Below, in pieces: positions 53,570 through 64,000 of a stretch of 64,000 nucleotides of DNA; the first letter of the stretch is position 1, and every line of letters begins with the position of its first letter. A program made the position numbers and the translations under genes. This DNA comes from Agapanthus africanus (lineage: Eukaryota; Streptophyta; Magnoliopsida; Asparagales; Amaryllidaceae). The DNA is taken from positions 697,202,761 to 697,266,760 of the forward strand of contig CM057339.1 of the NCBI GenBank assembly GCA_030015575.1, read 5' to 3'. The notes below the pieces were generated by a model. It did not search any database. It worked only from the letters and a program-made list of their open reading frames with translations, and was not told the origin of the DNA.

Positions 53570-56165
53570 GATTAGATTGGTTATTATCTTATCTAATCAG
53601 GATGTCTCCCACTGTTTTTATCAAATCTACCTTAAAATCCTAAAAGGTAAGATTAGCCGGGATTAATTACACCCTACAATTTCGTCAATCTTTCAGCCAG
53701 ATTAGTGTCGGTACTTTGAGGGAGGTTCCCCGTGCTTTCGCACGGACCTAATTAAAGTAAACCTCGTTTTCCCAGAGGCGTAACCTCGTTAACACTTTTC
53801 TAGACACCTACTTGAATGACTAATTGTCCTGTGTAAAACTCTCCCAGGAGTAACTCTTACTCGCAGTGGGTATCGGGATCCAACTATCTCATAGGAGGTA
53901 TGCAATCTCATTGCAAATTTCAACACTTGAAATTCCCGATAATATTTTGCCCCTAGTGTCCTATGACCTTGACGGAGGTCAACAAACCATAGGCTACTAG
54001 TCAAGTTCAACCTGTCATTTCTTGATTGAATTAAACCCACCCGCACGACCCTTGACGGAGGTCAACAAGGCCGTACGACTACCCTAATCCAATCTGCATC
54101 ATATGCATAAGCAGGTAAATACTAATCAGCTACCGCACACTACGCCTTGACGGAGGTCAACAAACGTAGCACGAATACTAACTAGTCTTTATCTGAAATG
54201 ACGGAGGGCTACGCAGGTTTTTCAGAAAACCTTGAGCGTAATGAACTTGATATCGTCGTAGAATCGAGTGGTTTTTGAAAAGGAGTGTTTTTGAGGCTTT
54301 TCTTAGTTTCGCTAAAGGGGTCACTCCCGGTGAAGGGATCATCGGCCCTTTCCTCATCGAATAAGGTGCAGGATATATCATATATACCGCTGTGCAAAGC
54401 AAAACACTAAAAGCAATCAAAAGACAAACCGCGTTTTGTAGCATCTGCCAGTTTCTCTAAAGGAGTCACTCCCGGTGAAGAGATCTCGGTCCTTTCCTCA
54501 TCGAATAAGGTGCAGGATATATCATATATATCGCTGTGCAAAGCAAAACTGTAGCTACCCTTTTTATAAAGTTTTTGATTCTACAACATCTTTAGGTTTC
54601 TTTTCTTTTATTAATCTCATTAATAAAAATACCATCAGCTTATGCTTCCTAAGCATCACAGAAGAAACGAAAGCAGTAATATTTATATATCAGCATATAT
54701 ATATAGTATAAGCATTCGTCTCAGGCAGTAATATGATCTCATCACAGAACATTGCAGCAGAAGTACATATATGAAATATTGGATATACTAGGACGTCCGT
54801 GTTTTCAATACGAGCCTGTATAAAACACGGATTCCACGGTCGCGACGAATAGCCAAACCCACATCCCTAGACCCCTACGAGAGCGGCAAGTAACACTGCC
54901 AATTCTAGGGTTAGGAGACCCGGTCTCGACTCCTCGAGATGGCCTCCCATTGGACCCCAGAACCCGGTTACTTGTGCTCCCTACCTTGGGTCTACCTAAT
55001 GCGGAAAAGTAAATAATATACACTGGTGACAGCTACCGCAACCTGGAAGTGCCCCAAATAAAAGAATATTACATTACAAATGAATTTTACATGAATGAAA
55101 ATAAAAACCCTCATCTCACATAAAACCCCGGCTATTCTGATCGCGACGATCCAATATAACATAACACAGCAACACATAATATCTCATATCATCAACGTAA
55201 GTAAATATGCGCATCCCAATTGTCGTTGACATATAGCAACGAAACCGGCGATATCAAATATTACACTTACGGTCACAGAAAAGAAAGTGTAAAACTACAA
55301 TATTTGGAATCCACAATCACTTTAGACATCGTAAATCCGAAATATCACATATTCCGCATTTCAGGCCTAACTCTATGAATTCCACATATTGTATCACATT
55401 CCAGATAAATAGACAGTATTAAATTTTCCGAATAGATAATCAAATACCCAAAATTTACCAAAGTGCTCAACTCTTGAGCGGAGTTCAAATAATCCCAGAA
55501 TATGTCACAGTACCGGTGATCCAGCCGTAGAAGGGCCAAGCCAACGCCTCACATGTGGCACGCCGTACTGCCCCAAACCCGAAGGTTCAAAAGGCAGTTC
55601 AAGACGGTCACATAATCGAGTTAAGGTTTGTTGTCTTCTAGAGGGTCCACCGCTTAACTTGTACAATTTTTCCGAAAGATTTAAACCCGAATAAATTTCA
55701 ACACTTGAAAATTTGCCGTACCGGGAAACAGTAAGTTAATGATATCCGTTCAAATAGTTTAACAGTTTCTAAATATCCGGAAAGAAATACGAATTTAAAT
55801 ATTCCGATCGAATCTACGATTACAAAATAAACCCCAGATTTTATCAACACCTGAAACAGATTAAAAATATCCAGAAAACTCAACAAGTACTTACGGTCAT
55901 TACCATAAAATCCACGTGTCATGATCTCATCAATCCGCCGCGGAACCGCCGCGCAAGGCATGCTTGCGCCGCGGTTCCGCCGCCGTTTAGTCGAGTTAGG
56001 GGCTCGGGTTTTATGGTAATTCTTAGAATTCCCTGCTGATTTTTTTACATATTTTTAATTCAGAAAAATCCCAAAATTTAAAAAATTTCCAGAGAGGGGT
56101 CTAATTTTGCCGTTTCGGGTTCGATCGGAGTTTTAACTTCGTAAACACATCGCCTAATGCTCTAA
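53570..56165 (-). other. Leader of copia-1
   Basis: About 2.6 kb of untranslated leader. Hairpin CCGTGC-TTTC-GCACGG at 53730-53745; three two-tier hairpins at 53960-53993, 54042-54077 and 54140-54169; a direct duplication of about 93 bp (54312-54404 and 54457-54549, spacing 145); a block at 54790-54990 shared with copia-2; a GC palindrome at 55934-55984. ORFs inside (53789-54046, 54178-54444, 54475-54711, 54805-55023, 54992-55177, 55698-55961) have no domain support. Confidence 0.8.
54312..54549 (-). repeat. Direct duplication in copia-1 leader
   Basis: Two copies of about 93 bp, each beginning CTAAAGG and ending GTGCAAAGCAAAAC on the plus strand, 145 bp apart. copia-2 and copia-3 have no second copy in the matching part of their leaders. 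Confidence 0.85.
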
Positions 56166-56181
56166 CTTGGCTCTGATACCA
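56166..56181 (-). promoter_or_regulatory. Primer-binding site of copia-1 (initiator Met tRNA)
   Basis: The minus strand reads TGGTATCAGAGCCAAG, one base after the 5' LTR end. Confidence 0.95.
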
Positions 56182-56182
56182 C

Positions 56183-58370
56183 TGTAGGCTTCCTAGGCAC
56201 TCTTGTGAAGGTTCAAAAGGCATCAAACATGCCCGGATAAAAATTTAGACGTGCCGAACAACCCAAAACCGGGATCTTTGCTAGATTATTAGGGTTTAAC
56301 ATACAAGAAGAAAACTTTTATCTAAGTGTGAGGGATTACAACCTTTGTAGTCCGCTCCTTCACTTCACAAGCTCCGAGTAGAAGTCACTTTGCCGTGATC
56401 CACGATCTCCCGGACTCATGAGAGGCTCCACGACTCGAACGATCCATGCTAGCTCGAAGTATTCCAAATCTCCGATGATCTACCTTGAAGTTGCTACGAC
56501 TCAAGCTTTCTCACTCAAAAGAGAAGAACACACTAATCCCATGGGTTAGATGAGATGAGGATGAGAGAGTAGTAATTTTGCTTTCTTTTAATATCATTTT
56601 CTCATATTTTTCTCATCACTAAAGGATTTTCTAGTAAGCTTTCAAGAGAGAAAGAAGATGATGATGGAAAAAGAATAATTAGATAAATCCTTTTGTGATG
56701 AATAGAATATAAACCATATGATTGAATTGTAAACCATGGTCAAGGATGAGTGGTCTAGATTTTGTAGAGAGTTAACTAGAGTTAGGGTTTGGTTTGGTTA
56801 AATAATGTGTCATCCTAAATATCTTAAGAATGACAAAAGAAGAAAGCTTCTAGAAGGTGCATGAAGCTACTAACCCTAATCAAACCCTAATCTCAATTAA
56901 TCATCCTTAAATATTTTAACAATTAATCATATCATGTCACAATAATATATATCATATATATATTATATATTTGCAACAAAAGGAAATAATACAATTAACA
57001 TATATCGCATATATATCAATGTATCATCCACTGAGAAAATGAAATAATAAAGCGAGCCAATATTAGATAATGTAATACAATATATCATATATATTATTAT
57101 ACATTAAATCATCGAATCAACACTTGAATCGATGATCCGGCTATATCGAATATTACCGACTAATATATCATGTACCGATTTATCGAATCAACACTTGATC
57201 CGATGACCCGGTTCATATCTAAATATCCTGAGAATATAATACGGTATCCCGTATCGCATTATTCTCGTTCCTGCGCATATCACATATGTGCCACTACTCC
57301 GTTTCGCCTGAGCCAAGAAACCTCTGTGTAGGACTCTAAAGAATCGTCAATACGCCGGTAGCAGGTGATGATCATATCAAACACCCACAAGCTGCAAGCG
57401 GTCAGCTAAACGTAACAGCCACCCAGGTATTGAGCGATCAGAAGATCAACAAGCTAGCCTGTGCGTTCTCCTGTGAATCCAACCAGTAAAACTCCCGTAC
57501 AGTCCGGTCTGTTCGTCTGATATGTCGCATATCAAGTCTAGGGGTGGTATACGTCAGACCCCAGTAACCGATAAGTCGTGTCGATGTGTGGCTCATAACG
57601 GGTCGAGAAACTACTAGTAACACTTACCAGTAAATCTCCATATCAGCCCTGGCCAGGGACTTCCAGTTATAGCCAATCGAACACAGCACAACATCAACTC
57701 CCTATACCGGGAGAGACGAATCCCCTCCTATCGCTCATTGCCTCCATGTGATTCGGGACTGTACCCAAAAGCCACCGTTTTGCACGCCTCTTGGACGTGG
57801 TAAGGTGGAAATCAAAGCACAGTGGGAATCACACAAGACTCTATGACGATCTCGGGTCTACAGACTACCCTGTACCAGTGTCACCGGAGAACTGCCATCT
57901 GACGTGTGGTATATCACCATCTGGGAGTTCTCGGCAAGTCCGTCCAGTGTACCCAGTCTCCACTGAGCACCCGTACACCATCTCTGATGTCTAACACCGA
58001 TGGATATGGGATCATCCATCGCCCATCATATGGGTCAAGATGCGTATACGCTAGTCTACTCTGGTGTATCGATGCCCTGTCTCGATATACCCTCGACTAG
58101 GAACAGTTATAGGATGTACTCATCGACTACCGCGGCCCCACCAGTATGATCTCATCATAGTCCCAGTAGTCGAGTACAAACCCTAAGGGCTTTATCAACA
58201 TGTGAGAGTAAAACAGTAAACCAATACAAGTCAACATGTTAAGATAAAGTGAAACCAAATAGCATACTATCATGACGAGCAAGAAAGTCATCTCTATATA
58301 TAACCAAGCATCCATTATAATATACATCATATGTACAACAATGGCCTCTAGGGCATATACATAACCAACA
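56183..58370 (-). repeat. 5' LTR of copia-1 (2,188 bp)
   Basis: On the minus strand it starts TGTTGGTTATGTATATGCCC and ends AAGCCTACA. It is near-identical to 48042-50231. TATA-like TATATATA at 58295-58302. Confidence 0.95.
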
Positions 58371-58743
58371 GTTTTATTGAGAGATGATGTGATTTCTAAC
58401 ATCTTTTCATGACTATTAAGATAGGGCTCATGACAACCAAAAATCTAGTAATATTGGAAACTCTAATTTTCAAAGTCTTTCTTTTATAATTCTTATCTTT
58501 ATATGTAACTTTTACAGTCTTCCTTTTATTATAGGATTTTGTGGGTGTAATCCGTTGAAAACCCTCAGGAGACAACACTCCTCCTACTAGAGACACCAAG
58601 AGATTTAAAGGCTTGTTGCACGTGCTCAGTGCAATCGTGTTGCCTACGAAAGTGTGCTAGTTAGTTTTTCTTAATAAAATTTTCTCCTTCTCTTGAATAA
58701 AAGATATTTGCTCGAGACGATCAAAATTAAGTTTGGGGGAATT
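58371..58743 (+). other. 3' region of A-plus, second part, with polypurine tract
   Basis: It opens with the TSD copy GTTTT and carries on the non-coding 3' region. 58560-58670 is homologous to 39640-39760 of element B ('AACCCTCAGGAGACAACA'). It ends in the polypurine tract AAGTTTGGGGGAATT at 58729-58743. ORF 58396-58599 is not supported. Confidence 0.8.
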
Positions 58744-60515
58744 TGATCAGTCGAAAATATTGCATTCTTAACACATCAATTTCCTTACTCTTTCTAATTA
58801 TCTAAAGGTGTTTGGTATAAATATAGCACATATTACCAATTCGTCTGCAAAATATCAAAAAAGATGTATTATACATTATAACCTGCATTATGAGGGAAAT
58901 TGTGTGTTTATTACTACATGCATGATTTTGTATATCTCAACACTTTCATCAAGATTGTGCAGAAAATTCTTCAGGTCAAAGAACCGGAATCACAAAAATG
59001 CCGATAAAACGCATCAAGTCAAAGACTTGAAATCTGGCAGCAACTAAGAAACAATAATAAGATTCCAGGTATCAGAGAAGAACCGTAAAGCCAACATCAA
59101 GAGACACAGTGAAAACTAGCCATCAAACTCATCATATGGCCGCGGAACTGCGGCCGATCCAGGCCAATCCGCTGCGGAACCACGGCCGATACAGGCCGAT
59201 CCGCCGCAGATCCGCGGCCGATCTGACTCGTTGGCGGTCGAACTTTTTCCCGAGGCTCCCCTTTTAACATCCAAGCATCCTCAAGACGCTTTGAACTGTG
59301 TATATTTCTCCAGAAGCTTCCCTTCAAACCTCCAAGCTTCTTGTGCTAGCTTGATACCTACCTAGCTTCCTATGCAAGTTTTATAACAACCTAGCTTCTA
59401 GTGGAAGATAAACCTAGCTTCTAGTGGAAGATTTGAAGGACTATAAAAGGAGACCTAAAGCTTCATTCAAAAGGTTGTTCGGTTGTTGAATATTGAGCTA
59501 AATCACATACAAGTTGAGTGACACAACTTGTGATCCAAACCCTAAACCAAATCCAATTCCAAAGCCAAATCAAGATCCATCGAGAAACAAATCAAGCGAG
59601 CAATCAACGATCCTTCATCGCAACGTCGATCATCATCCGTGCAAGAGATCCACGACGATCCATGACTCACGGCGATCGAGCTTCGCAAAGATCGATGACA
59701 AATTCACCTCTTCAAAGGAGCGATCGAGAGCTTAATCTTGTACCTCGAATTGAGGAGTTGTGTAATTTGAAGAAGATTTAATGAAGGTGATAAATTTTTA
59801 ATTCTCGCTTTCTTTAAATTCTTGCATTATGAAAATTCTTGATTCTTTAATTTTCATGATGTGTGAGTGAAATCTCTGCTTGTAACGGAATCGAGAGAAT
59901 CGGTAGATCTAATGATGATGAAATCCTTTACTACTCTTAAGTCTTATGAGATTTGTGAACTCTAGGAAAAAGAATCTTTGATGACCTAATTTAGATCGAG
60001 ATCATGTCTTTGATTATTTCGTTGAAAATTAGGGATCAAATGATTGAAGATCCTCTTTGCTAGAGACAAGATTTGAATGATGGTCAATGAAAAGACAAGG
60101 GATAGTGAAGGAGAAACCCTAGTTTCTTCAATAGATCCCCAACCTTCATTGATAGTCATCGATCTAGCTACAATTTATCAATAGATAAGATTCGTAATTC
60201 TAGTATTCATCATTGCTACCAATTTGATCGATTCCTACAAGCTATTCTACAAATCTTGATAACTAAATTGATTTGGACAACTTTTTGATTCTAGATCTAT
60301 ATTCTTTATGTTTCTTGAAATTAAAACTCACAAATCTTGAATCATTTTCTTTTATATTTTCTTTTCGACTCAACTAAAACAAATTCGAATAAGTACACAT
60401 ATCTCAGTGGACGATCCGTATTCATTAACGCGCTACATCGACACCGTTAATTAATTGCAGTATAAATTTCTTTGGTTGTGAAACATTTTACTTAAACACA
60501 AAAGATGATCAATCA
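58744..60515 (+). repeat. 3' LTR of A-plus (1,772 bp)
   Basis: TGATCAGTCGAAAATA...GATCAATCA. It contains three GC palindrome units of about 30 bp in tandem at 59137-59221 and a TATA box TATAAAAG at 59450-59457. ORFs 58808-59047, 59097-59327, 59514-59735 and 59518-59781 are not supported. Confidence 0.9.
59450..59457 (+). promoter_or_regulatory. TATA box candidate in A-plus 3' LTR
   Basis: TATAAAAG, conserved with A-minus at 12520-12527. As the 5' LTR lost this part, only the 3' LTR could drive transcription, outward into copia-3. Confidence 0.55.
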
Positions 60516-60959
60516 GTAGCCAATTATCTTAAGGACGTGTTCCCCTACAGATGGTCCGACGGCCAATCTCACCTGAAAAAGCTTCTTCGAGGTCTCGTAT
60601 CTTACGATACGAGATTGCTCTCCATATAATTCCTTAGTATGGAGGAATATGGATTCAAGATCCATATTCTCGTGCTGCCTCTGGTGCTCATTGTCCATAG
60701 AGGCTAGCACGAGGCACTTTGCTTTCGCACAGTCAATCTTCCAGGTCTTACAGATTTCCTTATCTGCAATACTGGATTCTGAACCTAGGACGGCGGGGGA
60801 TTTAGTAGTGAGGATATAACCTAACTTATCATAAGTTATTGCCATCTTGACATTCCTGAACCAATTTTTGTAGTTTTGCCCTGTCAATATATTTTTATCT
60901 AATAGTAACTTAAGGCCCGTAATTTTGGTTGTTGCAATTAAGAGAGAGAGAAGAAACAC
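60516..60959 (-). CDS. Gag N-terminal fragment of copia-3, about 148 aa, truncated
   Basis: The open frame contains TKITGLKLLLDKNILTGQNYKNWF and further Gag core (KEICKTWKIDCAKAKCLVL, HTKELYGEQSRIVRYETSKKLF, VGEHVLKIIGY), and meets the A-plus LTR within the core. It aligns with copia-2 Gag (14334-14696 and 14330-14365). The start is uncertain: the ATG at 60959 gives MFLLSLLIATTK, but the start of the Gag homology is about 12 residues later. There is no stop inside, so it was intact when A-plus entered. Confidence 0.75.
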
Positions 60960-62015
60960 TTTAGCATGATGCTCTTACAAGTTTAAATTGGTTTTTAGTT
61001 TATCTAAACAGGATGGCTCCCACTGTTTCTCGAACCCTTCCTCAAACCATAAAAGAAGAATTAGTCAGGATTAATCTCACCGTACAATACTTGCTTAACC
61101 TTTCAGCCAGGCTAGTGTCAGTACTTCGAGGGAGGTTTTACGATACTTTCACGAAGTTCCTTAATTAAATAACCTCTTTTTCCTGGATGCGTACCCCGCT
61201 AACACTGTTCTAGACACCTACTTGGTTTAGAGCATTGACCGCTAAGTGAAAAAATCTCCCGAGGAGTAGCATATACTCACAGTAGGATCGGGATCCAAAT
61301 ATCATCATGTGATAAAGTCGAAGGAATCCTACCAAAATTATCACACTCTAAATGGTATGCAACACTAGCAGGTTTCAGTTTCTTTAGAAACTCCCGATGT
61401 GGATTTTTGCCCCATGCTATTATGACCTTGACGAAGGCCAACATATCATAAGTCACATGTCGAGTTCTACCCGTCATTATCCAGGTTAATTTGAACCCAG
61501 CCATACATACCCTTGACGAAGGCCAAAATAGCAGTACGACTGTCCTAAACCAACGCATCTATCTATGCTACATATAAATATTTAGCAGCTACCAATCACT
61601 ATGCCTTGGCGAAGGTCAAAATACATAGCTTGAATACTACTGAATGTCCAACTGAAATGACGGAGGGCTACGAATGGTTTTGGCGAAACCGTGAACGTAG
61701 TGAACTTGATATAATCGAAGGAACCTGATAGCTTTTCAAAGGAGTGGTTTAAGCTCCACATTTTTAAAAGTTTTTCTGTTTTGAAAAACCGAGTGGTTTT
61801 AAAATTGTTCTAAAGATTCAGCTTTGGTTTGTTTTCTTTGCATTAATGTAATGCAGTCCTATCAATTAACCTACCATTGCAGAAAAAGACGAAAATACAA
61901 CGTACGCTTATATCATTCGCATTCGCTACGGGGCCCCGTCTTACACCGTTAGGTTGATAACTAACGCCAGAGCTAGGGGCTGGACTAGCGCGGATGCAAA
62001 ATATAAGCAACGTCT

Positions 62016-62062
<47 letters not shown>

Positions 62063-63248
62063 GATAATATCCATTCGTCAGACGCAATAATAGGCATTCC
62101 AGATCACAGATGAACACATTGGATATACCGAGAATTCCGCGTTTCTCCATTCGCCCTCCAATAAAAGAGCTGTATACACTGGCAGAAGCAGTTGTTTCAA
62201 ATCCTACAGGCACCCGGTCCGTCAAAGGATCGTTCGCTTCGCTCACGCAGACAGTAGCAGCACCGCCTCTACGAATCGAATCTTTTTGTTTCCCGTGAAT
62301 AAGAACCAAAACGACTTGAAATGTTTCAAAAAAGGTCAAACCTCCGTCTTACCTACACCCGGTGACAGCACCGAGTCTTTTCTATGACGAGAACTCTACC
62401 GATGCTCTCAATGAATTTAAGTTAGGGTTGCAGTGGATCTCTCTACGGTCGTGATGAATAGCCAAACCCCACCCCAGACCCCTATGGGTGTGGCAAACTA
62501 CCCGCCAAATACCCAAAACGAAGCAACCTCCCTAAACAACATGAGTAGGCCACTCGACACTTCAAATTACCCGGTAGTTTGTGCACCCCACCTTAGGTCT
62601 ATCCTTGGAGTAATAAATAGTAAATGAAATAATACAAAGGTGGCTACAACCTTAACTCGGATGTGCCCCATGAAAAAATATTACAACAATTTACAATTTA
62701 GATTTAAATGAAAGAATATAACACCTCACATCCCCGGCTATTCATTCACGACAATCTAATAAGTCCATATACATAAACAAACATCACAGAAATGTGTAAC
62801 CCCCAACTAACCGACATATAGCAATTAACGGAAGTTTATGAAGACATTTATCACAACTTGAAACATTAAACGACGTTAAACTGTGACTTCGAAACACCCA
62901 TATTGCCACAGTGAAGAATTGACAACATATCTAAAATTGGCAAAAATAAACAACTCCTGAAACACTAGATCCAAGTAACAAAGCTACAGACCAAAACACG
63001 AAGCATTTCTCCATGGTAAAACCGGTGAGGCCGGACATTAGGTCAATGTGGCCGGTCCAGGTTGAAGGGAAATGTCTCGTTTTTTTGTCTATGTTCACTT
63101 TATAAGTGAAGGAGTACTCTGCAGTTGCTAAAATAATTTTTAGAGCCTCGGAAAAAATCAACAGAAACTAGGATCTACGTTTCGATGTTTACGGGTCATT
63201 TCGGTTTCGTAGTTTTAGTTGTCGTTTAATCTGTTAGCTATGGTTTAG
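60960..63248 (-). other. Leader of copia-3
   Basis: About 2.3 kb, untranslated. It carries a degenerate copy of the gag-proximal hairpin module (61130-61167, flanks GGGAGG and TTAATTAA kept, stem not clearly paired), three two-tier hairpins (about 61420-61451, 61505-61540, 61599-61628), a TA microsatellite at 62022-62060 and a GGCCGG pair near 63030-63058 at the position of the copia-1 GC palindrome. ORFs 61277-61558, 61941-62339, 62433-62627 and 62931-63161 are not supported. Confidence 0.75.
62022..62060. repeat. TA dinucleotide microsatellite
   Basis: About 19 uninterrupted TA repeats in the copia-3 leader. The matching place in copia-2 (about 15740-15765) has only a short AT-rich stretch. 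Confidence 0.9.
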
Positions 63249-63263
63249 TTGGCTCTGATACCA
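63249..63263 (-). promoter_or_regulatory. Primer-binding site of copia-3 (initiator Met tRNA)
   Basis: The minus strand reads TGGTATCAGAGCCAA, one base after the LTR end. Confidence 0.9.
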
Positions 63264-63264
63264 C

Positions 63265-64000
63265 TGTATGTCGATGCCACGCACCCCACGTGTTCGTGGG
63301 GAGGCAGAGTTTGCAAAAAAATGATTTTTATTAGCTTCGTAACAACGACTAAACACCAGGATCGATACTAAACCATAACTAACAATATAGCAAAGAGGTT
63401 TAACTACTATGTATGAGTGTTATACCTTAAGTTCTCGTTGTCTTTCTCCTCCTCGCTGTCCTTCTCCAAGTCATGATCTCCTTGAACTGAGAACGGATTG
63501 CACCTCCTCGTCGTCTTCTCCAATTCGTAGAAGATCCACCCGAGAGATCCGATTTTGAGCTTAACCTCTAACTTGAGGCAACTAGGTCACTTGGTGTGCT
63601 AAACTTAATAGCCTAGGATGTGTAGAGAGTGATGAGGGATCTAGTAGTCTCACAAAACCCTAGGATTCTCAACTCATGAGATGGTTAGGGTTTGGAATTG
63701 AGAAGGAGAAAGCTTGAGAAAATGAGGAGGAGAAAGTATCTGTAGTTTTTTTAGTGAATAATCAATTATCAAAATGGCTAGGGTTAATGCATTTAAACCT
63801 AAGGAAAATATCTCACAAATATCTCACAATAATATCTAAGTCAACAACTCACAAAAGAGTCCAAGATGGTCAATGCAAAACCCTAATCCATTTCACTAAA
63901 ATACCACAAAGTTTCCTCTCTCAATTCCTCCACCTCACTAAAGAATTAACCATAAAAGAGAAACCCTAATTTGAGGTGTCATTCTCCAAAAGAAATCTTG
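63265..64000 (-). repeat. 5' LTR of copia-3, partial
   Basis: The LTR end on the minus strand reads GGCATCGACATACA. It continues past the window end, so the length is unknown. ORF 63754-63969 is not supported. Confidence 0.8.

Larger units (their letters stand above)
48042..58370 (-). mobile_element. copia-1: complete young Angela-type Ty1/copia element (10,329 bp), gag missing
   Basis: LTRs at 56183-58370 (5', minus strand) and 48042-50231 (3'), perfect TSD GTTTT (48037-48041, 58371-58375), primer site 56166-56181, polypurine tract 50232-50243, one 1,107-codon ORF. LTR lengths are 2,188 and 2,190 bp and by eye they differ at roughly two dozen positions, about 1%, so the insertion is recent. 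It sits in the 3' region of A-plus. LTR start TGTTGGTTATGTATATGCCC identifies the Angela lineage. Confidence 0.95.
32578..60515 (+). mobile_element. Element A-plus: Athila-like Ty3/gypsy element with two nested insertions
   Basis: Order: truncated 5' LTR (32578-32873), primer site, leader to 33707, [element B 33708-41251], gag-pol pseudogene 41387-47061, 3' region 47062-48041, [copia-1 48042-58370], rest of the 3' region to 58743, 3' LTR 58744-60515. Without the insertions it would be about 10 kb. The truncated 5' LTR matches only the last 297 bp of the 3' LTR. The right flank lies in copia-3 gag and the left flank in a C element, so a deletion has removed the original left border and no TSD can be seen. 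Confidence 0.85.
60516..64000 (-). mobile_element. copia-3: 5' end of a third Angela-type Ty1/copia element
   Basis: Minus-strand order: LTR from 63265 past the window end, primer site 63249-63263, leader 63248-60960, gag N-terminus up to the A-plus border. The rest of pol was to the left of the A-plus insertion and is not in the window. Leader blocks are homologous to copia-1 and copia-2, but more diverged than these are from each other. Confidence 0.85.

Noticed and set aside
53730-53745. GAAA-capped hairpin as part of a hammerhead ribozyme (retrozyme)
   Set aside because: The conserved CTGATGA core and the cleavage-site context are absent nearby.
60459-60520. Possible TSD for A-plus at its right border (GTAGC at 60516)
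   Set aside because: The left border is deleted, so no matching repeat can be shown.

Overview
The window is a gene-free block of nested LTR retrotransposons from a flowering-plant nuclear genome. I found no host gene, rRNA, tRNA gene or CRISPR array. The plant assignment rests on element lineages that I recognise: Angela-type Ty1/copia (LTRs opening TGTTGG...ATGCCCTAGAGGCC, initiator-Met primer site TGGTATCAGAGCC), Athila-like Ty3/gypsy (primer site complementary to tRNA-Asp 3' end, DLGAS protease), a Tat/Ogre-like Ty3/gypsy element with an antisense ORF and a repeat-filled 3' region, and a probable chromovirus solo LTR. The species cannot be told from the sequence. Family names A, B, B2 and C are mine.

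Layout, left to right. 1-2029: 5' end of Athila-like element B2 (minus strand), cut by the window edge. 2030-13167: Athila-like element A-minus, carrying decayed gag, protease and a short orphan ORF but no reverse transcriptase or integrase. It is split by B2 on the left and by a 4.66-kb solo LTR (6128-10783, TSD AGACA). 13168-19426: 5' half of Angela element copia-2 (minus), into which A-minus inserted. 19427-30796: Tat-like element (plus) with broken gag and integrase, at least five tandem-repeat families, two clusters of hairpins and an antisense ORF. Its gag is split by a solo LTR of family C (20137-21825, TSD GCGCT). 30797-32577: 3' LTR and a short 3' stub of a minus-strand C element. 32578-60515: full-coding but stop-riddled Athila-like element A-plus, with a truncated 5' LTR. 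Inside it lie element B (33708-41251, non-autonomous, one long ORF of unknown function) and element copia-1 (48042-58370, Angela, near-identical LTRs, TSD GTTTT, intact pol ORF but no gag). 60516-64000: 5' end of a third Angela element, copia-3 (minus).

How the pieces relate. Autonomous-type coding is present only in decayed A-plus and gag-less copia-1. B, B2 and A-minus look like passengers that depended on proteins supplied in trans. The most interesting signal lies in the untranslated RNA. Athila-like and Angela-like elements belong to different superfamilies, yet they share (i) a hairpin with conserved flanks and compensatory stem changes shortly upstream of gag, and (ii) CCGCGG-rich palindromes 200-290 nt downstream of the primer site. 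The Angela leaders also carry three two-tier hairpins each. The 3' regions of A and B carry hairpin plus AAGTTTGGGGG modules. The Tat-like 3' region carries about twenty hairpins with a constant loop and changing, self-complementary stems.
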